Shown one piece after another: positions 10,715 to 21,143 of a stretch of DNA of 64,000 nucleotides. A program made the position numbers and the translations under genes. The notes under the pieces were generated by a model. The model searched no databases and was not told where the DNA came from. It worked only from the letters and a program-made list of their open reading frames with translations. Position 1 is the first letter of the stretch. Each line of letters opens with the position of its first letter. The stretch comes from Bolinopsis microptera (lineage: Eukaryota > Ctenophora > Tentaculata > Lobata > Bolinopsidae), in contig NC_087078.1 in the NCBI RefSeq assembly GCF_026151205.1, positions 15,269,118-15,333,117 of the forward strand. Direction: 5' to 3'.

Positions 10715-11330
10715 GAGTAATTGAGTAACCTTGGCCTTTGGGATTGTAAAAATAAACTGGCTGTACCATGACCAATGTTTTTTTGCTAATATCTAAAAAG
10801 ACCTATAGCTATAATTACATAATAGTATAAGCATGAAAAGTATTTCTTAACGAGTTATATTATGAGCAAATAACCATTTTTGTCAAACGCGCACACGTAC
10901 CGTGACATGAGGCTTGTAAAACAACAGTTGAGCTGCACTGTTTATGTTTTAGGATTCAAGTTGTAGCGTGATGCACTACTGGGTCGCGCCGCGCATCAAA
11001 TAATTCTTCTCGCAACCACTTCGGTAGATCAGCGAAATGCACCACTGTGCCTCACCGAGCTGCAAAGGATTGACATCGTGAATCAAGGATTCAAGTTAGT
11101 TTGGTTTTAATAAGTAATTGTGAAAATAATATAAAGATTTGAAGTACAAATTTGTGCACCTTTAATTGACGATGTCAATTCATCTCAGCTCGGCGCGGCA
11201 CAGTAACGCATTGTGCTACAAGTGCACCTTAACTGTTAATTTTGTAATTATATTTACCATTAAAATAAAAATCAGCATTGATAAATGTAGCATGTACATG
11301 ACATTTCTTTAGGACTTTTCTGTATTCTTT
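10715..11330. repeat. Mosaic repeat block, inverted homologue at 54.8-55.4 kb
   Basis: From ttgagtaattgagtaacc through gcatgtacatgacat this block is collinear, in inverted order, with 54830-55435, and its first ~55 bases also match the reverse complement of 58970-59030. It includes cgtaccgtgacatgaggc and gaaaataatataaagatttg. Small GC-rich inserts differ between the copies. Confidence 0.8.
10965..11083. mobile_element. SINE-like element, family 1
   Basis: The insert from gtagcgtgatgcactactgg to ggattgacatcgtgaatca is flanked by the direct repeat aggattcaagtt on both sides, a likely target-site duplication. The homologous right-hand block carries a relative in the opposite orientation a few bases away with a different flanking duplication, so the two are independent insertions. 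Read on the minus strand, the cagtggtgcat words resemble a tRNA A-box; a tRNA-derived SINE is possible but not proved. Confidence 0.65.
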
Positions 11331-11368
11331 GTAGATAAGGTAGCGACTACGTTTTAGTAGTAGTCGTT

Positions 11369-12019
11369 TTAGTATAGTGAGCATTCAGGGCACTGGCAAA
11401 TCCCGCCCTTGTTATCAGTTTCCCCGAGTTTACATTTTCTATTTCTTATCTCAACCCAATTTTCGTAAAGTTTATGCTGATTATTAATTGAGCAAATGAG
11501 ACCGGGAGTTATCCAAGGGTTAACCTTAACAGTTCTCTTAGAGGTTTTCGGGGTTTCTAGTTTAAACGATTTTTCGATGCAGTTTTTGTAAGTGTCATGG
11601 AATTCAGTAAAGTTATCGATTATTTTAGTTTTAAGCTCATCTTCAAGATCCACTAGGAAGCCGTTAACATTTGATTGACAGAAATCGTAGTACTGTTTAA
11701 TAGAAGTTTTTCCAGAGTTGACTTCAACATTCCAGTTAAATATGTTAAAAATAGGCGAGTGGTGAGTTATTCGTTCTTTTAGGGTGCCTGAAGTAATAAC
11801 ATTCTCAATATCGTTGGTAATTATGTTGTCTATGCAAGATGCTTTACAGCCTGGTTTTTCGTGAGTAGCAATAGATATTAACGGACAAAATCCTTTACTG
11901 AACAATATTTCTTCATATTTTTGTACATTTTTGTTATCTTTATCATGAAGATCGATATTAAAGTCTCCAGCTAGATAACTAAACTTCGGCATGTGATCAA
12001 GAAGGTTATTACAATTCAA
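11369..12019 (-). pseudogene. LINE endonuclease fragment (APE-like EEP domain)
   Basis: An open frame of about 216 codons without an ATG at its upstream end (first codon TTG). AGDFNIDL, ASCIDNIITN and HHSPIF match the catalytic blocks of the endonuclease/exonuclease/phosphatase domain of APE-type LINEs; the linker leading toward the reverse transcriptase follows. The frame stops before any reverse-transcriptase motif, so the element is truncated on both sides. The inverted homologue of this locus near 54.6-54.8 kb lacks the fragment, which places its 5' edge near 12004, beside attacaattcaagga. Confidence 0.85.
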
Positions 12020-12089
12020 GGATTAAGCTTTTATATAAAATAAATAAAATAGCAGTTTAAAACTTTTTTGCAAATCCATTATTTTATTT
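12005..12089. repeat. Short block matching inverted 54543-54632
   Basis: ttacaattcaaggattaagc and gcagtttaaaacttttttgc recur in inverted order at 54543-54632. This links the LINE-bearing left locus with the right one. Confidence 0.8.
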
Positions 12090-13515
12090 AATACACGTTA
12101 CTTATATACCAAGGGACCTAACCAAGCTTTTTTGTTGGAACAATAATTTTTAAAGTTAATGAAATATTTTCTAACTGCTAGGCTATTATATTATTCAAAA
12201 TTTAGCTCTTAAGGTCGGTTTTTGCCATTTTTTTGGAGGATAAAGTCAAGTAAGATAAAATTTATGACATCACATCATCACACATGTCTACAAAATATCA
12301 TCGCACTATGTGCTAATTCTTTTAAGCTTTGAATCTTTCCCGGAAAGCAGGTTGGCCATGGTCAAGCTGGATTGCTTCTTGTTTTAAAAAGTTTTAACAA
12401 AATATAATGTGTGCTCATATAGAGAGAAGTGATAGACATTTCAGACTATTAATTTGTCAGTAAAATGTTTCACATACAAATAGTTGATGGCGAATGATGA
12501 TGCGGTCTATAATGCAGTTGAATAGTTTTATTATTTAATGCAAAATTATGTTATATGTACGTACGTTTTGGAGAGCAGGTGTGCTCAGGACAACTGCATC
12601 AAGTGCGTTCTCCTGCAGCTCACAGCTCAGCATTGAGTTATCGTTTGTCGAAATGTAGCCTGGAGCAGGTGGTGTGTCGGGGTACTGTTCTATAAATCTG
12701 CCTAGACCAACTTTGAAACCGTATAGCATTGTGATACCTCGGAGCTCCAATGGGAGCACGCTGAAAAGCTGAGCTGCTACATCCATGTTTGTCTATTATT
12801 TAGTTCATCACAGCTACATATTGATTATTTATATACTACAGCTCTTTGCTGCACCCTCAAATATTTTTTTGGAATAAGAAAAACAAAATGTTTATTTACC
12901 ACAAAACATTCAATACATATTATGTTATATTCATAAATAAATTCAAATAAAGCACCCCCTCAGCTCTGATGGCACCCCCTGCCTCCACCCCACCCCTGCA
13001 TGGTGTGGTTAGCGGGGCCCTTTATTACACCACTAACAGTGGTGTTTGACATCACGCCAAGGGTCGACTGAGAGATGTAATATGCCTGGCATTTTGGCTA
13101 GAATCAAAAGGGGTTCAAAGTAACTGAGTAACCCTCTCTTATAGATGTTGATCAGTTAAGGAAACAGTCTCTATTACCATTTTTTCCTGTTACAGCATAG
13201 TGGGATAGACCCAAAACTACAGGAGGCCACTCAAGCTTAACCATGAACATTAATTAAACAAAACACAACTGGAACTCCATGTTCTTGAGTTTTTTGGGAG
13301 CATCGTTGCTCTAAAAACTGTATTTTGAAAGTGTCAATAAAACAAGGCATAGACTCCTATCAGAAACATTAACTACAAAATCAGGCTGAGTTTGAATTGA
13401 AAGAAAATAGTATTGTGGTTACAGATGCATGATTTGATCGCTTCAGCACTCTACTGTGTACTGCCTCTTTATTTTGTCATTTGATTTTTTAGATCTAACT
13501 AGTTGAACAAGTTGA
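12090..13515 (-). repeat. 1.4-kb repeat, left copy
   Basis: The whole block is the reverse complement of 40411-41851, with high identity and a few small indels. One edge is near taatacacgttacttatata, the other near agttgaacaagttgaa. I saw no clear terminal inverted repeats. It carries an ORF of about 80 codons (12535-12786), so it may be a non-autonomous element or a duplicated gene piece. Confidence 0.9.
12535..12786 (-). CDS. Hypothetical 83-aa ORF inside the 1.4-kb repeat
   Basis: The frame starts MDVAAQLFSVLPLELRGI and contains a Pro/Tyr-rich middle (EQYPDTPPAPGY). The second copy at 41161-41400 keeps the same frame for about 70 codons, then shifts near its end. Of five base differences that I count before the shift, four change an amino acid, so comparison gives no sign of purifying selection. 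ATAATAAAAC follows the stop and could act as a poly(A) signal. I recognise no family; it may be a transposon-derived exon. Confidence 0.4.
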   Translation of the reverse strand: MDVAAQLFSVLPLELRGITMLYGFKVGLGRFIEQYPDTPPAPGYISTNDNSMLSCELQENALDAVVLSTPALQNVRTYNIILH

Positions 13516-13639
13516 AGACATATCAAAGCTGGGTGTCAGTGTGCTGTGAAAGCTGCTCTGGAGTGGTGTCGATAACGGGTGACTTGCTATACGATGGTGC
13601 GACCGTTGAACTACAGGTGGAAATGTGATAAACACTGTA

Positions 13640-14990
13640 CTCGGGTGATCAATGTCGTAGTATCGCACTCAGTTTAAAACAGAGCGAGGTGTTTTTAACG
13701 GGTTTTAGGACTTGTTAAGGGTGTAACAGGCAAGTTTGGACCATGAAGGAAAAAAATCAACTCCAAACACTAGTATGATGAATGAAAGCCTTTTAGTCTA
13801 CCCTATTGCCTTGAGAAAACAAGGTGATTTGTGAGTTAAATGATCATGGTGAAGCGGAAGATTCTAACAAGTCGAAACGTCCATGGGGGACACCGCATAG
13901 TTGCTCATGTGAGAAGGTTGGAGGGCAGTCAGTGGCATATGTGGGGATTATAAAGCGACCTGTACTAATGTATCAGCAAAACGGACAATACCTCTACACT
14001 ACCGTGCGAGGTATGTCTGAATGCTGTGCAGGGGACATACGTTCTCTAAGATTGGACTTCAAAAATGGCTTATTTAATAATAACCGGTTGATTTCGATAT
14101 GAGGACGTGTCTTGACCACATGATACGCCACAAAGGGTTGTTATCTAATGGAATCGCTTGCCGGATGGCATCAACAGTGCATCGGCTATATTCCAAGTCA
14201 TGTATTTGGATGGACACTCTGTGGGGTGTGCCTATGACGTTGCTGCAGAATGACGATATATTTGTTTCTGGTCGACGAAATGAGTGTGACCATATGATCA
14301 AACGCTCAATAATGTCAGATGTAGGTTGGAGCAGCGAGGTTTTAAAATGTAATAAAAATCCGGAAAAAAAATAAACTTTCTTTCATGCTAAAAAGAAGTT
14401 GTCTTTCTGGGGTTCTTGTGGTGTTGCTGAAGGGATCAAACCAGTGAAAAAAGCAAGGGTCGTGAGTATTGCTGATGGCTCCGAACTAGGATTGTGGACG
14501 AAAATGATTAGTTTTTTTGGGGGCTGTGAATTATTACATGCGATATTTGCCCAACTTGTCGTCTGTATTGCTCCAATTGAAAGGTCTGTGAAGCTCAAGT
14601 AGTAAAGTGGGTGTGGACAAAATACCGAAAGAAAGCTTTAAAATATTGTATAATTCTGCTGGATTCTAACGTGTATTGACCTTTTAAATACCAAGCTTAT
14701 CTTTAACATGGACACTGACTGCTTCAATCGGTGGCATTGGCGCTGTGTTGTCTTCAAATTATGCTGAATGGGGGATGAGCGCCCCATTGAGTTCATCTCC
14801 GGACCTGTCACCGGCCGTGAGGAATTACGCTCAAGTGACAAAGAGGCAATGGCCATAGTGTGGGCCACTAAAGCGCTACATATTTACTTGTATATGAGAC
14901 GCTGTTTACTTGGTGGACAGATCATCGTGCGCTGGGTCGTATATTTGGCGATAAGCCAATTCAGAGTTGACTGCCGGTAGGTTAACTAGG
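13640..14990 (+). pseudogene. Decayed Ty3/gypsy-type LTR retrotransposon pol
   Basis: Broken plus-strand frames follow the order expected for gypsy pol. At 14099-14374 a reverse-transcriptase remnant carries a degraded DDI catalytic region (NDDIFVSGRRNECDHM). At 14399-14602 is the connection segment (VAEGIKPVKKAR, FAQLVVCIAPIER). At 14768-14980 is an RNase H remnant (ERPIEFISGPVTGREE, SDKEAMAIVWATK). Stops and frameshifts lie between all three. The piece at 13824-14102 may be upstream pol but is too decayed to assign. No LTRs were found. It is inactive. Confidence 0.8.
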
Positions 14991-15861
14991 GGGCTTTATT
15001 TCCTTATGAATTACAGTTTGACTTTCATCCCCCGTATCATACCCCTTTTCTTTGATCGTAATTCCAAGTTATGCTAGCGCTGATTTGTTTTACACAGGCT
15101 GACTTAATCAGGTTAACAAACCCTGTGAGGGGAGAGACGAGTTTGTTGATATGTTCGACTGGACTTTGAGCGAGACTTTTCTCAATCCGTGGGTTAGGGT
15201 GACGCCTCAAAGCATCCCCAAACCTGAGCTGTAGATTAACTTCTTCTTGAAAACTAACCCAAAATAGTTTGAAAATTAAAGAAGCAATAATGATCGTATT
15301 TTTGAATGGCTTCATGATATTCAATCTTGCAGAAGTTATGGTCTAAAAGAATTGCTCACTTGTATGGATCATAGAGCCTTACTACAACAATTTTGAAAAC
15401 TTCCTTTTCCCCTACATTCAGTTTTTTCCTATGTGAAATATCGGAATTTGGATTTTATGTGAACTTTATTGATTTAAAGTCAACATTCGTAGACTCATAC
15501 ACCAAATACTGATAACAGAAAAATTTTAAATGTAATATCTCTTTTATTTATTAAATGTTGTGTAATCTGTACAAACCATTATATATAATAGACATTTTAT
15601 TACACTATTAAAAACCGTCTTATTATTTATGCAATGAAGCTATGCATATATATGATTGAGGATCTGGAATTATTGCCATTTGCATTTGTGATTCCTCCTG
15701 AATATGAATGACAGGAATGGCAAAAAACATCGTGTCACGATGTGTACTTCATTGTCATTTCTGCTAAAGCAGGAACCCTAAAATTCTGAAGATCTCCTCG
15801 CATTTATTTCATGAAAACTTCCAAATCTTACTGACTCCCTCAAATATTTTAGCAGACAGTT
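14991..15861. other. Intergenic upstream of the AIG1-like gene
   Basis: No gene seen. The 15037-15324 minus-strand ORF has no recognisable feature. Promoter elements for the downstream gene cannot be placed with confidence. Confidence 0.35.
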
Positions 15862-16011
15862 ATGGATCGCTCGTCTGTGTTTCACGTAATAGCAGCAGTT
15901 TATCATTTCTATGCCCTTATATACCCCTACTACCACGGACTCAACATGAACCACGCTAAGGGATTCGGAGGCAGACTAAAGTTTCTTACTATATGGGGCC
16001 ACCTTCTGCAG
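15862..16011 (+). CDS. AIG1-like: AIG1/ADTRP-family hydrolase, exon 1
   Basis: The family (androgen-induced gene 1 and ADTRP) are multi-pass membrane threonine hydrolases that split fatty-acid esters of hydroxy fatty acids. Exon 1 starts at ATG 15862 and ends in phase 0 before gtgtgtg. It encodes 50 residues with a first membrane segment and the RLKFLTIWGHLLQ block, where T43 falls at the position of the family's catalytic threonine. The four exons (15862-16011, 16439-16515, 16911-17055, 17471-17776) join in frame into 225 residues, close to the usual 230-245. Membrane segments, phase continuity and both catalytic residues make this the best-supported complete gene in the window. Confidence 0.92.
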
Positions 16012-16119
16012 GTGTGTGTTTTTTATCTTTGGTTAACTCGATTAAAAAAAAGATAAAATTGCAGAATGCAGCTCAAAGAGCACCCTACAATTTACGGAAT
16101 CGATTACAATTTCTGTTGA

Positions 16120-16325
16120 CGTCACAGGAGGTGACCGGGACATGATTTCAGGCCTGACCGGGACCGGGACCGGGATACAAAATGTGACTTGACCGGGACC
16201 GGGACCGGGATAGCTCAAAATTGAGATTATCAATTTACCGGGACCGGGATGAAAAATGTGACTTGACCGGGACCTGGACCGGGATAGCTCAAAATTGCCA
16301 ATCCCGGTACCGGGATTCCCGGTAC
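16120..16325. repeat. GACCGGGACCGGGA tandem motif in AIG1-like intron 1
   Basis: Several ccgggaccgggaccgggata blocks alternate with caaaatgtgacttga and ctcaaaattgaga spacers. Similar CCGGG-rich patches occur at 6695-6770 and 48271-48470, so this is a dispersed family. The clustered G-runs could form quadruplexes. Confidence 0.75.
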
Positions 16326-16438
16326 ACAATTTGTATCTTACACAATACAGAACATACTTGAATTTTTGAGTCTCGTTACCTAAATCATTCATTTCGTCCT
16401 TTATTTATTATTATCAACAGTCAACACTATAATTTCAG

Positions 16439-16515
16439 GTTGGGTACTACATATTTGCTGCTCTGGTTGACGTATATAATCAGTGCCGTGGTTCTCCTTG
16501 TTCTAAACTGAAACA
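16439..16515 (+). CDS. AIG1-like: AIG1/ADTRP-family hydrolase, exon 2
   Basis: The acceptor aatttcag lies before 16439 and the donor gtgagt after 16515. The 77 bases encode VGYYIFAALVDVYNQCRGSP and the start of the loop to exon 3, continuing a membrane segment. The exon ends with two bases of a codon completed by exon 3. Confidence 0.9.
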
Positions 16516-16726
16516 GTGAGTCTTAAATTTCACTCTAATTAAATATTGTATCACGTATCGATTACATTGTTAAGAAGGGCTTGGTTATTGTCGGTTTACA
16601 ATACCTTTGACATCTATAACGTTACTTACTTTAGGTTACTTTCGTTTCTTATTTATTCGAAATACACATGCAAGTATTTTTTGTATATATTTTTGAAAGG
16701 AATGCTTAAATCAACCCCCTTAAGCA

Positions 16727-16871
16727 GTAGTACATACATATTACATTACACTGGATCGAGCTTACACAGTGTAATTTCTTCCAGTCTGCGCCGCGCGCCT
16801 ATATAAACGTATGCGGCGCAGGAGGAAATTACACTGTGTAAGCTCCAGTGTAATTAATATGTATGTACTAC
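16727..16871. repeat. 145-bp foldback element in AIG1-like intron 2
   Basis: The arms start gtagtacatacatatta and end taatatgtatgtactac; inner paired blocks include acactgg, agcttacacagtgtaattt and gcgccgc. The loop is gcgcctatataaacgtat. This looks like a MITE-type foldback. It sits 40 bases before the exon 3 acceptor. Confidence 0.85.
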
Positions 16872-16910
16872 GGCTTTAGGCCTTAGTATAATATGTAATT
16901 ATCGTTTCAG

Positions 16911-17055
16911 GGCCAGAGATTGGTGGTTTTCAACTCTCGTGTTCCCGATAACATTCCTTGTATTCATACTTTTCTGGGGATTGTTTGCTTATGACAGAGA
17001 ACTAGTAATGCCTAAAAGACTGGACGCTGAGATAGATCCACTATTCAACCACATG
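16911..17055 (+). CDS. AIG1-like: AIG1/ADTRP-family hydrolase, exon 3
   Basis: Acceptor atcgtttcag precedes 16911 and donor gtaag follows 17055. It encodes ARDWWFSTLVFPITFLVFIL and then the FNHM ending that runs into the catalytic-histidine block of exon 4. With the two bases from exon 2 it fills 49 codons exactly. Confidence 0.9.
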
Positions 17056-17470
17056 GTAAGAAATTGTAACGGTCTTTTACCTAAGGGTCTACTTCTTTAG
17101 GGTAATGGAACACGCGAAAAAATATTCGTATTAATAAGCGCGCATCGCCCTCGTTACGGTCGCGCGCGGGCGCGGGGCGGGGCGATCGATCATATCGATC
17201 GATTGACGGACGGACGGACGGACTCGACTGACCGGATCAATCGACTGCAGACTTGCCCCTCCTGGAGTGTTATAAATAACCGGCGATTCCTCATTCCTGT
17301 TCTGTTACTCCAATAGGTTCAGACTTCTTGCCATACACATCTCATTCTTTATGAAGCAATTACCAGCTTTTATAGAATTTAGAACCATTTTCAACTTTGG
17401 CCTGTTAACACTATGAATTATTAGTTATTTATAACTGCTGCCTAGTCGCTGACTTCCAATATCCGTTCAG
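17056..17470 (+). other. AIG1-like intron 3 with GC-rich patch
   Basis: Contains a strongly GC-rich segment (cgcgcgcgggcgcggggcgg at about 17162), a cgatcgat palindrome and four tandem ggac/gacg words at 17203-17223. No coding signal. Confidence 0.6.
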
Positions 17471-17776
17471 GTACACACCTTCATTATTTTCTGGGCACTA
17501 ACGGAACCTCTGGTAACCGAAATCACCATCCCCAAGAAACGCCAAGGACTTCTCGCCATAGCCTTCTTCGGAGTTTCCTATACAGTCTGGTCTTACATAA
17601 TTTTCCTGAACATAGGAAAATGGGTCTATCCTATACTCAATATACTGTCTGATGTACAGCGGGTCTTGTTTATTCTTGTCGCTTATGTCCTGATAGTCTG
17701 TTTGTTCTTTTCTACAAGGGCATATCAGAAAAAATTTGGAAGAGCTCATGTGGTCGCGGCTAAGAAAACTCATTAA
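17471..17776 (+). CDS. AIG1-like: AIG1/ADTRP-family hydrolase, exon 4
   Basis: Acceptor ccgttcag precedes 17471; the frame stops at TAA 17774-17776. It begins VHTFIIFWALTEP, so H126 of the joined protein falls at the family's catalytic histidine (the HT motif after NHM), and the last membrane helices follow (VSYTVWSYIIFLNIG, RVLFILVAYVLIVCLFF). The C-terminus is short and basic (RAYQKKFGRAHVVAAKKTH), a layout seen in ER membrane proteins; the site in the cell is inferred. Confidence 0.92.
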   Translation, partial: VHTFIIFWALTEPLVTEITIPKKRQGLLAIAFFGVSYTVWSYIIFLNIGKWVYPILNILSDVQRVLFILVAYVLIVCLFFSTRAYQKKFGRAHVVAAKKTH

Positions 17777-18530
17777 ATTTGCATTTGTTTAGTGGGGGAG
17801 GATCGTCGTTGTAATTTTTATTAGGTCTAATATTCACCAATGAAATTTAATGAAGGGGACCTTAAATTGTTAGCTATTAATTAGACAAATTAAGTTTCTA
17901 AAATCATTTTGTTGTATTGAATTCTTTTCAGCTTTCCGTCAGACATTATTTTTCGAACTAAAGTTATTGACAACTTCTGAAGTTTTTGTTTAGATTGTGA
18001 TTTTTGTCTTATTTTTATTGTTTTTGGTTTCCTATTAAATCTATTTCTTGTTTTGTCGGTATGCGTTACATTTTGACTTAGTTACATCTAGATTTAATAA
18101 CATCTGTATTCTGTATTGTTTTTTATCATTGACACTGAATATTAGTCTTTAATGAAAATTCATAAAAAAAGTGTTTTCTGGGCGTATGAAAGGTAAAACT
18201 TGATTCAGTCACCAGGCGTTTTATTTTGGTCGTTAAAATGATCATATTATTAAATTGATTTAGCCTGATAAAACACTGTTTAATGGGTATCCAAGTACAG
18301 GAGTACCACAGGCAAATATTTGTTTGTGAAACTGGCGCATTTTAAAAGTTTTAAAGAAAACAATCTTGAATACCAAGTGAAAAGCTGTTATTTATGATTG
18401 AAAACTTGCTAATGTACAAACTCCAATATATCGATACCATTAAAAGTAAATTAGGAAACAAATCTATGAAGTGTTTAAGTTAAACTTAAAGGTCTTCGTG
18501 TCAGTACTCATGTTCTAGATTAAAATAGAT
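17777..18530. other. 3' flank of AIG1-like gene
   Basis: AT-rich and T-rich, with no gene seen. It probably includes the 3' UTR, but no poly(A) site can be fixed. Confidence 0.35.
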
Positions 18531-20050
18531 TTAATTAAACCTGCAGAATAGAAATTGATCTGAGAATCTGCGGAGTGTTGAGCGATATCTGTCAAAATGT
18601 TTCTTTTCTTCTAAAACTGAAAATGGGGCAAAAAGATTGTTCAATTGCAAATTGGCGCAGGTTATATCTAAAACTGAAAATGGGGCAAAAAGATTGTTCA
18701 ATTGAAAATTGGCGCAGGTTATATCTCCACCGGAAGCATATTCCTTCGAAAAGTGGCATGCAGCGTATGTCAACACATTCCCAAATTGACGCATTAATTT
18801 AACTTCACGAATCGAGATAAAATCTATTGCAATGTATTCAGAATTAATATAAACAGGATTAAATACTTTTAAAGAGATAAAAACAGGCTCAAAGCGCTAC
18901 TGACGTATTTCTCCGTGAAAAGCACAATAACGTGAATAGCTTTTGTCGAGGTGCCTCGAAAGTGATCTTAAACGATACCCGTAGCCCGTTCAATTTTGGT
19001 CGTAAAACGCCAACTTAGTGCAGAATCAAGCAATTGTTAATGTTATAGATATATTTCATACGTATCAAATTAGATGTGCTTTCGGTGGAGATATCTGATA
19101 TAACCTGCGCCGCCTTTTCAATTTTCTTCAGGATTTTGACTTCAAGTACCTCAATTTGGTTTCATACCAATGACCATCATCAATTAACTGACTAATTGGC
19201 TTTTGGGCAAAGAATTCATCCAATCAGTTAAATTTGTGTTCAGAAATATTCATATTTGAAAATGGGGCAGGATTTGGAAAATACAAATTTTCGTTTTCAG
19301 TTTTATACTTTCTGCGGTGAGCTTCCTCTTGCTACACGTTGTATACCTCTCGTGCACGCGAAGCGTGCACGCCGGCCGGACTGCGATCAAAAGGGGTTGC
19401 AGCGTGTGTCAAGCTTCCTCCGACCGAAATCAAACTTTCAGCACCTCAATCGCGTGTCATATGCCATCTATTATAATCCTGGAAATTTCTTGACATACGT
19501 TGCATGCCACTTTTCGCGCGCGAAGCGCGCGCCGCCGAAGGCGGAAAATATATATCTCTGATATATATCTCATATATATCTCTGATATTTGCGATACGTA
19601 ACATGTATCAAGAAATTTCATCTTCAAAAACTGAAAATGGGACAGAATTTGGGACAATATGATTTTGCAATTTTCTTCGAGATTTTGACTTCCGGACCGG
19701 AAGTTCCGGTACCTCAATTTGGTTTGATCATACCATCGCATCATCAATTAACTGACTAATTGGTTTTTGGGCAAAAAATTCATCCAATCTGTCAAATTTG
19801 TGTTCAGACATTTTCATATTTGAAAATGGGACAGGATTTGGAAAGCACAAATTTTTTTACCTGAGGACCCCAGGCTATTATATTATGTTCATTAACATAT
19901 AGAATTTGGCGGAATGACAGGCTGAGCGCGGCCCAGTAAAAATTTTTGTTTTGTTAAACGTTCTGCTGTGAGCTTCCTCCGATCGAAATCAAACTTCCAG
20001 CACCTCAATCGTGAATCGTGTCATATGCCATCTATTATAGTTGACTGACT
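18531..20050. repeat. Composite of dispersed repeats
   Basis: A 58-bp unit (ctaaaactgaaaatggggca to ggcgcaggttatat) is tandemly duplicated at 18611-18725. The word gaaaatggg(g/a)cag recurs near 19258, 19632 and 19824, and caatttggt with ttaactgactaattgg recurs near 19150, 19715 and 19750. At 18900-18975 a block ending gtcgaggtgcctcgaaagtg is the inverted match of 41853-41945. Short ORFs across this region are repeat by-products. Confidence 0.75.
19860..19936 (+). mobile_element. SINE-like element, family 2
   Basis: The stretch from cctgaggaccccaggctatt to gagcgcggcccagtaa matches the element at 55496-55575 almost exactly. The shared internal words are atgttcattaaca and ggaatgacaggctgagcg. 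Confidence 0.75.
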
Positions 20051-20221
20051 AATTGGTTACAAGTGAGAAATTAAGTCAAAACTTTAATTTATTTTGATTG
20101 TGATGTTACTCATCAACTCACCTTTCTAGATCCCGTCCTTCTGTCAGATCCAACGACGACGCTACAGATCCAACACGTGTAAACTGTAAACTGTTGTATC
20201 ACGTTGCGACCCCCACGGTCG

Positions 20222-20300
20222 TTTCACTATGTGACGACGCTACAGTGACGCTATGTGACGACGCTACAGTGACGACGCTATGTGACGACGCTACAGGGGG
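20222..20300. repeat. Short tandem repeat gtgacgacgctaca
   Basis: Four to five irregular copies of tgacgacgctac(ag) lie in tandem, followed by a gccgcgcacttcgtgcgcgg hairpin at about 20301. Confidence 0.8.
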
Positions 20301-20478
20301 AGCCGCGCACTTCGTGCGCGGCGGGTCATACAACGTATGACAAGTAAACTGTAAACTGTAGTGACTGGAGTGTTACTAACACTGTTACACTTTTAGCTAA
20401 GATATGTTACCACCCTCGAACTGCGACAGACTAATATTAAGTATATACTTGATTTTTATCAGTTTATTTAGTGTACCT

Positions 20479-20837
20479 GACATGAACATGTTATTAGGTC
20501 TGTCCGACCGACCTAATAGGTCCAACGGACCTAATTACATGTTCATGACATAAAGCAATAACTCACAGAGAATATGTAGTTTAGACTTACCTTTTAAATA
20601 AAGTTAGTCTTATTCAAAAATATTGATATTTGACCAATTTATGGGCCAAAATCTATCAAATTTGGTACATATGCCCAGATATGGGCATGTTGGTTTTGGC
20701 TCATAACTCAGTTATTTTTAGTCTAATCTGGATGAAAATTCAAAAAGTTCAGGAGACCACTAGCTACATATCACTAGCTGCATGTTATGACCCGTCGGAC
20801 CTATTAGGTCGGACGGACCTAATTACATGTTCATGTC
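20479..20837. mobile_element. TIR element, ~360 bp
   Basis: The left end gacatgaacatgttattagg and the right end cctaattacatgttcatgtc are inverted copies, and homology extends about 45 bases inward (gtccgacc, acctaataggtcc). The left end is itself nearly palindromic. No transposase is encoded, so it is non-autonomous. Confidence 0.75.
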
Positions 20838-21143
20838 CGTAACTGTTTGGATTTAAATAAGTATTTTTAGACTTCAGAGTTCAGTGTCAGCTTGCATAGC
20901 CCAGGTTGTCAAATAAAATTAATATCTGTTAACATGAGGGTGGGTTACTAATCCCACAGTGCAAGATCTATTGGCGAAAAGTCATGAAATGATGAATCGT
21001 TTCAATTAAATCGGCCCGTTGCTACCTCTTTCTTAAACTTATCGATTCTAGAGCAGATGTCTTCTAGCTTTTGGGAAGTTGATTGTTTATCAAAGCTTCG
21101 TCCAATCAACATCTTCATAGGTGTGCAATGTTGGTTCAATCTA

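Noticed and set aside
13824-14102. 92-codon ORF considered as a separate host gene
   Set aside because: It precedes the gypsy reverse-transcriptase remnant in the same direction and spacing; more likely decayed pol.
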